Part shown: positions 35,201-47,666 of the stretch, piece after piece | Layout: the number at the start of each line of letters is the position of its first letter | Numbering within the stretch: the stretch's first letter is position 1 | Assembly: GCA_951230915.1 (NCBI GenBank) | Contig: OX579637.1 | Span: 30,008,001-30,072,000 of the forward strand | Direction: 5' to 3' | DNA: 64,000 nt | DNA from: Antitrichia curtipendula | Taxonomy: Eukaryota; Streptophyta; Bryopsida; Hypnales; Leucodontaceae | The notes under the pieces: model-generated | Database searches by the model: none | Seen by the model: only the letters and a program-made list of their open reading frames with translations | What the model was told of the DNA's origin: nothing | Made by a program: the position numbers and the translations under genes

Positions 35201-38125
35201 TGTTTGCTTGCTAATTTTATTATCTATGTCACAAAATATTGGATTTGTTTGAGATTGATCCCAACATATTCATAAGATGACTTAAATTATGCATATATTT
35301 ATAAAGTGTCGCAATAGATTATATCAACAAAAATAGTTCTTAAATCGCTCTAAATGGATTACCGCAATTGTCATTGGTAGTCAAATGTGGTACCTAATTT
35401 AACCGGTACGGAACTAATTTATGCATTATATAAAAGTCTTCTTATATTAGGTTGTATTGGAACTTCCAATCTTTATAGAATATTCAGTAGTCTATTCTAT
35501 ATATTGGATTTAGATGTACAGATTATACAAATAGGAAAGATAAATTTTGAGTTGTTATTTTTATCCCAAAAATGTCTATATAGTACTATTTTTGTGTAAA
35601 ATTTAAAAATTCCAATTTTGAAGAAATAATAATGAATAGGTGAAATTAATAATATAGGCTATATTCAATGACAATAAATTCATTTAGATCCTTTTTGTAA
35701 TTAGTGGTTATATTTAAAAAAATAATCACTTGCTTCAAATAACATTTCACCTGAATTTCATCCACAAATTTCAAAAGGTTGTGACAAATCTGTAAATAAG
35801 TCCATAATGAATTGTTATATTAACAAATACATGAATTCCATCAAATGGGATGGCCACGTGTCTTGTTTAAGTTCAATCCGCCAATTGGCAGCCTCGGATG
35901 CTCCAAGCCAATTCAAAGTTTAATCCGCCACTGCAGTCTGGCTCGTTGGTATAGTTAACTGACAATGGAATCCTTTAAATTTAGAAGTTTGGTGGTGTTT
36001 TGTGGTCTGCCATAGCCCTGGCACATTCTATCAAATAAACTCGCCGAATATCTCAAGCTAATTACTCCCTGACGATCCAAAACCAACAGTGGAGATCAAT
36101 TGCACAGAAGTACGTAAAGTACTAATTAGTACTCTGAATTCAAAATAGTACAACAGGGTTTGGCCGAAATTGCATGGGTCTAGTATACTTATACCCCAAT
36201 ATAAGAATCTTCTACAAAAAACAACTTATACGACTCTTTTGCCAATGCATTTTTTACAATTACAAAAACAAATTCATACATAGGGTTAAGTTTGCTTGGT
36301 AGAACCATTTCACCGTTGAGATTCTTGTATTTCAATTCCATCTTAGAGTTATGGATGTTTTATTTTTTTCCTCAATCTTAAATGTCTTTGTACTTAACAA
36401 TCTTCTAGTACCTTGAATCCAAATAATTTAGTATTCTTCCTTGAAATTCTTTTCTTAGATTCTAAACTAGACTACTGAACTTAAAAATTTTAGAAACCAA
36501 GATTAAGAATACAGAAATTTGAAATTCAAAATATTCAAAGGCAAAAACTTTAATCAAGCAAGTTGCAATAAAACTATTTTACCCTAAACTCTTTGAATGC
36601 AAATATCTTGTGCATTACATGCATAGGGTTCTAAAACTGGAACACGAGTGCTTAAACTTTAATGAAGACATACATTTTGTGAACACTTGCCATGGAATGA
36701 CTTCTTCATATGTGTTTGTACAAGTTGTATTTGAATTGTTCTGTTTTGTTCAACATAATTATCACTGCAGCCCTATGCAAATGCAAATTAATGAGCACAC
36801 CAAATTTCAATTTCTAAAGACCATATTCCTGTTTCTGGTGGGTTTTTTAATTTAAATTTCATGATAATATAAGATAAGTCATTGACAAACATTGGTGAGG
36901 AATCTTTTTAATTATAGTGCTTACACACATAGTATAAAACAACAATACGCATAGCTTCCTTGTGATGAGTGTCTTCAAAAAAGTTTTACAATTTTCCCTA
37001 CAAAGATGTTGATGTTGGCATGATAATGTCTGAATTTGGAAAATTAAGAGATATCTTTAGTTGTAATTTGATTTTTCTATTAGCCCTTTTCATGGTAACT
37101 AATTTCATAACATTTGAGCATGATGATACAATTATTTTGAGGAAATTTAGAGATTCAAAGATATTTTGAGAAAATTTGGAGTTCTTATATAGAGATATTC
37201 ATTTCTTCAAAGTTGGGGCATATGAGACTTTCTAATGGCGCAACACTTTATTGTTCATTTCATTATTACTTTAGAAGGTTCAGGGTAATTTGAAATGTAT
37301 ATGTCTACATATCTATGCAGTTGAATTAGAAGAAGTCCTTATCAATTGATTTCAAAAATGTAGTATGTTAAAAAATAACTTTAGTAATTTATTCACCAAA
37401 AATGAATAAAATGTGAGTATTAGAATTTGGAATGCTTCATTGAAAGTACAAATTGATTATTAATTTTGTAATTCAAGAGATACCCCATTTTTTTTATAAA
37501 TAATATGTACAAATCTTAGAAAGGCTGAAATACATAGTTTGTAAATTATTTAATTGGACCTGGCTGTATTGCAAGAAGGTCATGATGAATTTTTGTACAT
37601 TGATTTATTGGAATTCTATTTAATGTTCTTTAAAGGAAACTGCACAGATCTTAATTTCTATTTACTTAATTGTAGACATCTATAAATTAATTTATGTGTC
37701 TTTACTTTGTAGTCCTTGTCAATGGTCTTCAGAATTGCGCAACCTTAAACCCAAACACTTTAGGAAGGGCACAAAATTTTAATTCAGCACATTGCCTAGT
37801 TATTACATAACATGGCTTTTAGTTGTCTCGACGGAGAGAAAGTTGACAAAATAACCTTTCTTTCAATTTCACTTCATACTTCAATTTTGGTAGATTCAAT
37901 TCATAATTTTAAATATTAGTCTATATGACTATAAGAAAAACAATTGTAATACTTCAAGTGGGCACCATTTTTTTTGCCATACAATCAAATAAAAAATTTC
38001 TTAGAAGGAAATTTGGTAGTCTTTTGTTGTGGTATTTTTTAATCCTTATATGAACTCTTCAAAAGTGCTCTACAAAACAAGAGGCCTTATGTGGACTTCC
38101 TTTCTTGTGAAGGATTAGTGGCTTA
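35201..38125. other. AT-rich non-coding DNA
   Basis: No gene, tRNA or organised repeat that I can support. The short open frames (such as 36610-36855 and 36969-37169) lack any motif. A cluster of gtac words occurs near 36110-36165. Confidence 0.6.
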
Positions 38126-38129
38126 TGTC

Positions 38130-41100
38130 GCAGCACAGGATAGGTAAATTCCCCATTATACTCACAAAAATCACCCTAGAATATAACTAAGTGAGTCTAA
38201 AGATCGAACCCACGAGATTCTGTGAAGTATCTAGCCTTATTATCGAACTAAGCCAAGTCAGTAGTAAAATCTATCTATTCCGGTCCTCTCTCCTAAACCG
38301 GAAACACAAACACTCAAAAAACTAGGACCGGATTCTATCACTCTTCCAATTCCCACTAGTCTTCCGGTTATCGAATCCAACACAACCCCAAGATCCTATC
38401 TCTTCCGGTCCTGATATCCGTCTAGACCAATCCGCTCTAGACAACTCACAACCATTTAATCTCCTATCCGGTTTGGTTTTACCTCTGTTTAGCCATCAGA
38501 GGGTTCGCCGCTTGCTTTTGAGAGTGGTAGGCCCACCACACCTTCCGTGACTTATAGTGGCTGAAGACCCACTTCCCTAATCTCTTCTTTCCTAGGCTAT
38601 TGCGGATCCGGTTTGGTCCTTCACAGCAGCCCAGATAGAAATCCGATCCACTGGTCACACAAAGACCCCCCGTACGATCCTCTCAATACTACAACAACCC
38701 TGATGTCATCCTAATCCGTACGAAGCTAAGGCGGTCACAAGTACACCCGTCCGTTCCAACGTCAGCTAGAATTCTTCCGTTTACCGTTAAGTTGGTGAGA
38801 CCTCACAGGAGATTGGATACTCAACTGGATTTCCCATCCAGGAGTTCTAGCGCGACTAAGAAATCCCTTCCTATCCGCCTAGCCTAACAACGGCTTTCTC
38901 ACCCGGAATCTTAAACTCTAGACGCGCTGAGGCACTAAAGTTCACTCCCAACTCTATCCTATCCGCTCACATGTACTTAGAACTAGAAAATCACCAAGGG
39001 GAGAAATTCCAACGCATCCGCTCACGCCTTCCAAACTCCTTCACGCACAACCTTGCCGAGACATGGGAGAGCGTACAACAAAGAAGCACAAAGAGAAAAC
39101 ACAAAGAAAAAAACGTAGAGGGAAAGACTCCCAGTCCTCAGCACAAGGACTGAATTATATACACTCTGAGAACTTCCAAAACTACAAAAGGCAAAAAGAG
39201 CCGTTAGAAGTCAACCTAAATCTGGATCCTAACTTCCGGTCCTCCTAGCACTACCGGATCGGATTACTAAACCGGATCCGTTCTTGTCCTATCCTACCTA
39301 ACTTACTCTACATTGCTATCCCGCGCCCCAATGAAGGACTCTTGGGCTCTGCCTCCAATTGCTCGAAGACTTCCCCCAAGTTCCTGTTCCGCTCTCCGAC
39401 TATCGGATTTGGCATGTCGGAATCGGGAGAGGAATCTATGTTGATTGGCGCGGTCTGGGAAGGCTGACTCGGCTTTGACTGCGGAGTCTGGCCTCTTCCT
39501 TCCCCTGGGTCTGGCACTTCCGAAAAAGATTCCGGCATGGAGATGTCCGATAGGTGGACCCTCATCAATCCGGTCAGCTTCTGTGTACACTCCTCCATCC
39601 GGTCCGCTGCTCCTCGCGCTAAGACCAAATTCTTCTCCACCTGCTCGGAGAAGTTAGTCAGGATCCGAACTATCCGGGAACCGGACAGTTTCTTCTCCTC
39701 CAAGACCTTCTCGTCGAAGAGCCTGGCCCTGACCGCCACGCTTCCGGTCTCACCAAAAGTCGCCTTCACCGATTCCGCCACCTTCTGCGTCTCGTCCGCC
39801 ATTATCCGGGTGGCGGCCATATCTTCCTTGAAGGTGGCCACTTCCGCCTTCAGCATGTCGACCTCCTCTTAAAGTCGACGGATCTCCGCTTCCTGTTTCC
39901 GGATCTCGGCCGGATTGGTGATGCAATCCGCTACCATCCCTGGCAACTTGCTGTCCGGTGCTGCCTGCACCATCTCTTCGATCTGGGTTAGAGCAATGTT
40001 CTTTGCCTCCCAGTCTACGCGGATATCACAGAGGACCTTAACCAGCCTCTCAAACGGATCGGCAGGCCCCTTCTTCGAACCGCCTGCCTTCTCCTGTTCC
40101 GGTGTCTTCTCCTTTCCGGTCTTGTCACCGAGCGGAGATCCTCTTCCGGTCGGAGACGTTGTCTTGTGGCGCTTGATCTGTCGCTCCGCCTCTTCATCTT
40201 CTTCTTCTTCTTCAGTCTTGGATCCGGTTTCCTCTTCCTCCTCATCCGTTTCCGATTCTTTGTATTTCAGGAGATTCTCCTGAGCCTTCCACTCCTTCTC
40301 TTCCGAGTCCAAAAAGAGCTGGTGTTGCTCGTAAAGGTGGAAGAGGTAGGGACACACGGGTGTCGGCCTACTCCTTCCAACCCTTGTCGCCAACTGGGCC
40401 ACCAGATCAAACATGATCCGGGCCCAGTCCACCTTCCGGTCTCCGCTCAGGGCACCGAAAATGGTGTTGCCGAGGGTGATCGTCACCCTTGTCGGCTTCT
40501 CCGGATGTAGAATCGGGATCAGGAATTGGAGAAGTTTTCGGTGCCGGTCGTCAATGCAGTCTTCCACCGCGTATCCGTCCTTGGGGTTGACCGCTCCTCG
40601 GAACTTGCCTCGGACGTATTCGTCCTTCCGGTTTGCCATCCCGTGCCCTCCTGCCCGAAATTTGTAAACCTCCCTCCAGATCTCTTCCGTCCACTCCGCC
40701 GGAACACAGCGGATTGTGTTGTCGAACTGGTTGGTCCACTTCCCTTGGATCTCCTTCACCATCCGCTCGTCCTTGAAACCCCAAGGTTTGTTGAGCAAAC
40801 CCTGGCACCCCATCCGGTTGAGATCCAACTTGAGCATCTCCATCTCCTCCTCTGTTGAGGGGAGAACCGGAACGACCTTCCGGAGTTTAACCGGAGCCGA
40901 CGACGTGGATGGCCCTGGTCTGTTCTGCCTGAGCTGCGACATGGACAGAGACTAGATCTAGATGGTTCCTTTCCGATTCTACCTCACCCAGTCCTAGCCG
41001 CACGTCCCGTTCTCACTTTCTCTCTCCGATCTCAACCGGAAACCTGCACAGCAATTGGTACTCTACCGGAAACCTACCCTGCAGTACACCTCTACCGCGC

Positions 41101-41520
41101 ACACACACACGCGCACGCTCACAATGCTTGAAAACGAGGAGCGCCAAGGAACACTCTCACCAAACAGCGTTTGGAAATGGAGAGTGACTGAGGAGGTCCT
41201 GGGCTTTTATAGTCCCTCCTGACCTAAAAGTCGTCATGATGACGTTTACCGGTCCGGTCCCACCAATCCGGTCTAACCCTAATCCGGTTCTCCACTCCCA
41301 ATCCGGTCCAGTACTACTTCCGGACAAGGATCCGATTCCAATCCGATTCCTAGGTGTCACTGCTAAGGTTGGATTCATTCCAACTGTTCCACTATTCCAA
41401 TGTCTTTCCTAATTTTCCGTCCTCTGCTATTTCTAGACAAAACCTAGATACTAATTGATAGTTTCCGTTCCGTTTTCTAGATAAACAGCTGAAAGCCAAA
41501 AACTCTGGTTGCGACAGCTT
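38130..41520 (-). mobile_element. Putative element containing copy 2 of the repeated family
   Basis: The block has a uniform, CCGG-rich composition quite unlike the AT-rich DNA on both sides. It contains copy 2 of the unknown gene, a 5' leader (40943-41450) and a long 3' region (38130-39300). At the edges, ggcttat-gtcgca on the left and ttgcgac-agcttat on the right could be a short direct repeat plus a 6-bp inverted repeat. This is weak, and the exact ends are unproven. Confidence 0.4.
39308..40942 (-). pseudogene. Repeated unknown gene family, copy 2 (one in-frame stop)
   Basis: One frame of 545 codons from ATG 40942 to 39308, interrupted only by TAA at 39871-39869 in AEIRRL*EEVDMLKAE, where a Lys, Glu or Gln codon would continue a coiled coil. 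Order: N-terminal MSQLRQNRPG, then PVLPSTEEEMEMLKLDL, an EWTEEIWREVYKF segment, the conserved core KDGYAVEDC...NTIFGALSGDRKVDW...FHLYEQH, an acidic Glu/Lys-rich linker, a long coiled coil, and a Ser/Pro-rich tail. It is a better preserved relative of the gene at 4462-6271 on the other strand. No enzyme signature is visible. A structural, Gag-like or DNA-binding accessory role would fit, as a guess. Confidence 0.65.
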
Positions 41521-42580
41521 ATGTCATACATGTTGTGGAGTACCTCTTTATTGCCGATTAATGACAGAATGTTCGCTTGTAGGACAAAAATGTAACTATT
41601 CATCTTTTCAATTTCGTGTGAAAAGGAAAAATCATCTATAGTAGTTTGACTTGCAGACATTGCTTTAAATTATTGTAACCCAAGTTAGACTAAACTCGCG
41701 GCAGTGACAAAACAAATGATTTCCAAAGTTATGAGTCCGTCGTTAAAGGATTTCACATTCAAATTAAAATGTGACTTGGATGACTCATTCTTCTATTTGA
41801 CACCCTCCAAGACCTAAAAAAATTGAAAACATAAAATGAACTTATAAACAACTACATATGTATATAAAACATTTACTATATGCAAAAGGTGCATTTTTAA
41901 TTTTTTAATTTTAATCTCTTAGATCTATATAGAAGTAGGGTCTAAAATTAATTCAAATCTCCTATTTAATAAAATTACATAATAGTGTTCTATATATATA
42001 ACCATTTAAAAAGGTAAAGTTTTTATTTTGAATGTTTTAGTTCTTTGTTATTTGTGGATGTGGGGTCTAAAATTAATTCAAAAATCAAATTTATAGCAAG
42101 TAAATACTACTCTTCTATAGTAATGTGTTTGATATAAATAAACATGTATTTGGTATATATACATATATGTATATATAACTTAAAATGTAAAACATAGAGC
42201 TTTTATTCTTAATCTTTTGGTTACTTACGTATTTATGTAGGATCTAAAATTAATTCAAAATTCATATTTGAAGCAAATAAATGCTATTATTTTAGGTGTG
42301 ATTTAATAAATCCAACAAGAGATCCTTTTATTAACTCATTCAAATAATAAATTAAAAGTTCAAATGAGTGTTGAATTAAATAGTTCAAATTTTTTTAGTT
42401 TGTATTCATCTATACAATCTCTAAGAACAAATATTAATCTACTTTTTAGAATAGACTTGTCATTGCCCATTTTGATATTGAAATAAGAAACATGTAACCT
42501 TTGAATGTAATATTTCACAAAAAAAAAGCTTCTCACATAGTTTATGATAAATAGCATACATCAAAGAGGGCTCTTTGGTC
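41521..42580. other. AT-rich non-coding DNA
   Basis: Contains the inverted partner (41704-41752) of 28879-28924. Units of the type gtaggatctaaaattaattcaaa recur near 41936, 42060 and 42236. No gene is supported. Confidence 0.55.
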
Positions 42581-42582
42581 CT

Positions 42583-42606
42583 TTAACCCTAGACCGCCCA
42601 TGGCCG
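42583..42606 (+). repeat. piggyBac-like terminal sequence (putative end)
   Basis: TTAA followed by ccctagaccgcccatgg, matching the end at 29334. TTAA-CCCT is the usual start of piggyBac elements. A matching right end was not seen within the next kilobase. Confidence 0.4.
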
Positions 42607-42999
42607 TTTTAGGTAAAAAAACATCTTAGCTTTTGAAGTGCTATAAATCCAAATGTGACTAACTAATAAAGATCTTAACCGTACAATCATGTAGAACACA
42701 TGTTCTAGATGTCATGGGTCAAATTTGAAGTCATTTGACCGTGTAGATTGCAAGATTATACGGTCAATTTGAGATCAACCCTACATGACAGACCAGAAAC
42801 CTACATGCGGCTCTATCTACAAAGGTGTTAATCAATCAAGAGACTCTTGATGGATCAACTGACAGGGGGAAAAGAGAAGAAGACATGGTACACCTCCCAA
42901 GTGGAAGGGCTAGGGGTGGTCAAAGGAAGTTTGACTTCCATAGACTTATCACTCATTGTTCATTTTCTAATTATTTTAGTGATTAATTTTCTTGTTGTT

Positions 43000-43215
43000 T
43001 CCCCATCCGCCTCGAACGGAGTCGACTTGGATCTATAGATAAAAAATGTAAGAAAACCCGCCATCCGCCCTCAACGGAGTGAGTTTGGATCTAAGAGGGA
43101 GATAGAAATAGAGAGAGAACCCTTGTCCTTCTTTGATACAGCAAATCGGGACACTATAGATAAAAAATATTTCAAACCCGCCTTCCTCCCTCAACGGAGT
43201 GAGTTTGGACTAATG
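43000..43215. repeat. Three related units with caacggagtgagtttgga
   Basis: Copies near 43003, 43060 and 43178 share ccgcc-tccgccctcaacggagtgagtttgga. Two of the intervals contain tatagataaaaaat. The units are unequal in length, so this is a decayed local array. Confidence 0.6.
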
Positions 43216-43347
43216 AGATGAAATAAAGAAAAAGAAAAAGAAAACAGAAAGCAAAAACATAAATGAAAAGGCAAGTGGTCTGAGACCTCAATGCTCGGGA
43301 GCTTTGCTTGTAAAAGTGTCTTCCGTCATGGAGGCCGCAGCATTTCT

Positions 43348-43558
43348 TGCCATTGTCACTAGCTCAGGTAGGGGGCGCCCCGGTTGCCTAGCTCGTGGTT
43401 TGAACCTGCATCGCCCAAGGGAAATTGAGGTGGTCGACTGCGGTGAGGCTCCAATCTACAGGTTGCCGGCTGCCGCGGCGGAGGACGTTCGTCAGTCTGC
43501 TATGGTGGTATATAAGCCGGTGCTAATCCCGGGTCCCCCTTCTGTTGCACAATGGCAA
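43348..43558. repeat. Possible small inverted-repeat element
   Basis: An inverted pair, cttgccattgt at about 43346-43356 and acaatggcaag at about 43548-43558, bounds about 200 bp of GC-rich DNA. Inside, ggtttgaacct resembles a tRNA-type B box, so a SINE is an alternative reading. No target duplication is seen. Confidence 0.3.
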
Positions 43559-43564
43559 GGAACA

Positions 43565-43589
43565 TTTTTTTTTTTTTTTTTTTTTTTTT
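43565..43589 (-). other. Uninterrupted T25 tract: poly(A) tail on the minus strand
   Basis: 25 consecutive T on the plus strand. On the minus strand it follows about 75 bases after the stop codon of the 44296-43664 reading frame, as a poly(A) tail would in a retrotransposed transcript. Confidence 0.6.
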
Positions 43590-43663
43590 GAATAAGTATA
43601 TACAGGGATGGTAGGGTTTATCATTCCCAGAATCCACGCTACGTACAAAGAGGGTGGACTAGC

Positions 43664-44296
43664 TCATACTTCAAAGTATACGCGCAATTGGTCTAGAACC
43701 TCAAAGATGTAACGAGGATATTCGCCTTGACTGATAGGCTGGAGCTCTGGTCCGCGGATTGCCAGCAAGTGACCTCCGGTCACGGAATTTCTTGTGATGC
43801 TGACCATGGGACGCTCACTTGCAAATTGGCCTACAACCATGAGGTGGTGGCCCAGCAGAATCTCATGATCCTCCATGAGAATCATCAGCGAGCGGATCCC
43901 GGTTGGCCTAGGTTGCCTGATGTCCATGGCTAGAGGGTTTCTTGCTAGTGGAACCTCGCGACCCGGTTGCTCCTCTTCATCACGTAGTCACCGTCGTGAG
44001 TTAGGCAATCTACACGGAATTGCAAGTCTGCCTCCCGCAGAGTTAACTATTGGATTGAGAGCGAGCGCTTCCGGAAGTTGGAGTAGAAGCTCCTCAGTCG
44101 GTGTGGAAGGTTCGTCTATTGATGTAGATAACGTGGTTGGTAAAATAAGGACGTCTCTTGCCGCCTCGTCTTCCGAGGTTGGGGTTAGTGATGACGACTT
44201 GGCGCCCGAGGGGGTGGCTGATGAAGATGAAGAAGAAGGCGAGGATGGCGGAGCCGCGGGGGAAGTCCCCAGGGACCCGTTGCCTTTGACCGACAT
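43664..44296 (-). pseudogene. Unknown protein, retrocopy candidate, one in-frame TGA
   Basis: From ATG 44296 one frame of 211 codons runs to 43664 with a single TGA at 43990-43988 (after NSRR, probably CGA for Arg). The N-terminal half is Ser/Pro/Thr-rich and disordered in appearance. The C-terminal half (HHLMVVGQFASERPMVSITR onward to YIFEVLDQLRVYFEV) looks folded, but I do not recognise it. GC content is high compared with the flanks, and the strand ends in a 25-base A tract. It may be a processed copy of a host mRNA or the small ORF of a LINE-like element. Confidence 0.45.
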
Positions 44297-44559
44297 GACA
44301 TCTATACTACCCTATCCCCCTTGTCCTCCGTGAGTGGAGTTGGTTTGGACTTGCAAAGTGAGGGTTTGAAGAACTAATGTATCTATCTGCTCGAGCAGAT
44401 TTTGAAAAGCGAAGAAGTTGATGAGACAGACAGAGAAGAAGAATGCGAACCGAGGAAAACATATAGGGATAGACGCAAAGAGAAGATAACAAAGATATGC
44501 AGGGGGGAGATAGAAGGGCGTAGGCGCTCGAAGACTGTGAAATCACTCCGTTGTTCAAG

Positions 44560-45650
44560 AAAGTGCTAGACTAAGACATAAATGATACTCTCCCAGATCT
44601 CTCCATAGTTAAGCAGGAATCTGCATAGGCCACGGATGTTGAAGCACATGAAGAAAGAAATTAAAGCCAAAGCGAGAGATAAGAAAGTGGGAGAAGCTAC
44701 GTTTCTCCATACAGAGTATCTTGATGTGAAGCGTGATCGATAAGACTGTAGGCGGGTTGAACCATCCGTGATCCATCTGTTATGCGAGCGGTACCTGCAC
44801 ATGACGCTGCCAGTAGCTTAAAAGTACGGGGCCTGTCCCCCCCGTTCTTATACACTAACACGGGGAACATGATGTAAGGTGTCATTCCTAACCTAGCCGT
44901 TTTTTAAGCCTCTGGCATTATTACAACGGTCTAGTATCTAGTGCCCCTTCTTAAACTAGCCGCCTCTTTAGCATATCAGTAGGTTCGACGGTCTAGCAAG
45001 GGACGAGTGTTTCCTTTCAGCCGCCCTTTCATCCTCGTCTTGGGCTTCTATTATGACGGTCTGACAAGGTTAGTGCCAACTCAACTAGCCATTTTTTCAT
45101 CCATCTCATGGATTATATTCTAACGGTCTAGGGAGTACTAAACTAAAGGGAAGTGCTTCTGGACCTCCACATGATGCTAACTCCGACAGGTTGGTTGATG
45201 TGTGGGCTCATAGTGAGCAGTTCCCATCATCGTTGATGGGCTCATGTCTGAGCAATTCCCATCACACTCGACGTTTTCATGTCCTACTAAGAGTTAGTCA
45301 AGCTAGAACGGATAACAAAGTTGGTTAGCCTCGCAGCTTTTGGTCCCGCGGCTTTTACTTTTACGTTAGATGTGAACCATCCTCAAGAATCTTAATATTC
45401 TTGATTCTGCCCAGGAATTAACAACCTCATTGTTGTAGTGGGCATGCGGATTAGTCCCGAAATAACAACCACCACAATGTATTCCTAATTCTAAAATCCC
45501 ATAGGGATTTGGGAGATCATGCAATAGTACCTTTTAGAACCTTCAAGTTTCCGGATTTAAGTGCCCAGAAATCAACAACCATGGTGTAAAAGAGAGTGGT
45601 GGCAGAGATACTTAGTACCTAGCCGGTGGGTGGTCGGTTTTCTTTTTTGT
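44560..45650. other. Non-coding region with ggtctagnaag-type units
   Basis: No gene supported. Between 44880 and 45140 the words ctagccgnnttttta and acggtctag alternate four times (44895/44926, 44957/44989, 45019/45056, 45100/45121), so a decayed repeat of about 65-100 bp is present. Confidence 0.45.
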
Positions 45651-45699
45651 CAGGTGTGGTAGGACTTACTTGTGGTTGGAGCTTGTCCTCCCCCTGCTC

Positions 45700-47666
45700 T
45701 CACGGCACATCTTGAATTCTTATCTGTTGTCGCAAAGTGGGCGGAGCATTATGTATTCCATAAGGGATACCTCCGACAAAAGCCGTTGGCACCTCATGCA
45801 TGGCTGACAGGGTCTCGACAATCTCCTCTTCATTGGTCAGCTCTAAGGCTTCTTTCCACTCTCCGTGCATTCCGGAATCCATCCTTCCGGAGGGTGGCAG
45901 TAGAATGGGAAATCTCGGATTGCAATAGAGTCATTGTCTTCGTCACTGAGATAGTCCTCTGGTTGTGGGTCACCATCTTCAATCTCTTGGAGTTGGCAAC
46001 GCACTTGCTCGGGAGCGCTTGGATTGCTCTCCCATGTAGGTGGTCCCGGGGTCGAAGTCGGGGGTAGATCTTCGTCCATGGCTTGGGTGGTGTCGCTAGG
46101 CAAGGTCAATGTTCCCCCAGTGTTACAGTATTGGACCCTAGGTGGTACAAGGCCATGGGAATATGTAGTCGGGCGTGGCCCGTGATCATGGGGAAGAGTA
46201 ATATCCGAAGTCATGACTGAGAAGGCCGTCCATACTCCTCTAGGATTGCCTTGCAGTCAGCGTGGTGGCGGTGGAGCAAATATTTGGCATGGGAAGTGTC
46301 AGACTTGATGGTCGTCCCCAAGGTGGGGGGTGGTATTTGCTTTGTCTTCGTGGGGATGTCCCATGCTTCGATCGGATTCCAGGGCAGGAGTTAATTTGAT
46401 CCTCTCATCGGAATTTGCGTCATGGCTGGTGACCTCGGTAGCTGAGCTTTGATCATTTTGAATTGCGGAGGTGCAGATGATGACCAAGGCATCCTTGCTT
46501 GAGTCGGGGTACTCTTGAAGCCATTCTTCAAACGGCGCGTTGTCCTCCAACCCATACAAACCCAACCCCAAACATTTCATTTTGCCTAGGTCAGTGGTTG
46601 CTATGGCTTGTATGGTTTGGACAGTCGTGTCGAAAAACTCTTGGGGGCCCCGTAGGGTGGGGTTGTTGGAGACGATTGGTATCTTTGTCCTTGCATCGTT
46701 TGGTCCGTACGTAAAGGTAGGCTGGGTCTTCCCCCAATCTACTACTCCACCACATTGGCGAAGGAACCTCCGACCCAAGAGCAATGGGTAGGGACTGGTG
46801 GCCTCTTCGTTGAGTGGCAAAACTTCAAAGGTAACAATGTAGTCGATTCCCCCGGTCTGAATCCGGAGGTCTTTGATTCGGCCAATGGTCTTGACTGATC
46901 GTTGATCAATGCATTTAAGCGTCATGCAAGAAGGATGAGTAATCTCAAGTCCTAACTTGTGCATGGTATAGGCTGGCATAATGTTGACCCCGCTGCCGTT
47001 ATCCACTAAGGTTCTGGGGATGATTTTGTCAACTATTTCGACTTCAATCTCTATCGCTTTGAAACTCTCCAAGGTAGTTTGAAGGTCCTTGCGAGATGTC
47101 TTGATCAACGGTGTAGATTCTTCAAAGTCAAATGCCGATTCTTTGAAGGTTACTCGAGAGGCAATTCGGTTGACAGAGGCAAGCTTGGGAGTACGAGGAA
47201 TGGTGGCCCCCTCCTGGTGTGTTCCGACCTTGATGAGTTTGCGTTCTTCCCCTAGATAGGAGAAGTTGATCTTTTTCCAATCAGATTCTTGGACATGGAC
47301 TGAGTTGCTAGGCCCATGATACCAGTCATTTGGTACAGGAGGGTAGATGCGGAGATCAGCACCCACTTGTAGACCCTCCGAGGTTTTGCAAAAATGAAGT
47401 GATGGTAATAATTCTTCCTTGTGGAAGATGGGATCATAGCGAGCATCCTGGGTGCCGTCCATTTCGAGGTGATACGCGTCTTCTATGGAAATATCTCCTG
47501 TGATGGAGACCAAGTCGGTCCCATCTTCTTCTTCTTCCAGGGTCTCGACCTCCTCTAGCGCTAGGGAAAGTCCCCTAACGAAATCGCCCCCTACTTCAAA
47601 GGTTTGGACGCATAGTCTATATAGCCCAACCGCGCAGGCACCTATCGAGCTCCAACATTTCCTCAT
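45700..47666 (-). pseudogene. Ty3/gypsy-type retrotransposon protease region
   Basis: The frame from ATG 47666 (455 codons to 46299) contains a retropepsin-like aspartic protease: LVDNGSGVNIMP with the DNGSG at residues 222-226, GRIKDLRIQTGGIDYIVTFE, then LLLGRRFLRQ near 298-304 and a conserved VVDW. Active enzymes cleave the Gag-Pol polyprotein. The same frame continues through two TGA codons (46301-46299 and about 46260) into an acidic, Pro-rich linker to 45843, and after a frameshift to 45700. The reverse transcriptase expected next is absent, so the element is truncated or rearranged. An upstream 124-codon frame, 48037-47663, overlaps the ATG in another phase. Confidence 0.7.

Noticed and set aside
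35930..35985. Possible tRNA start (tggctcgttggtatag resembles an A box)
   Set aside because: No B box (ggttcgantcc) and no cloverleaf follow at the right distance.
38190..38220. Minus-strand cgtgggttcgatc, resembling a tRNA B box
   Set aside because: No A box or acceptor stem upstream. It lies in the 3' part of the copy 2 element and may be coincidence.
43988..44333. Plus-strand open frame rich in Ser, Asp and Glu (43875-44333)
   Set aside because: It overlaps the minus-strand retrocopy frame, which has the poly(A) tract on its own strand. The plus frame looks like its GC-rich shadow.
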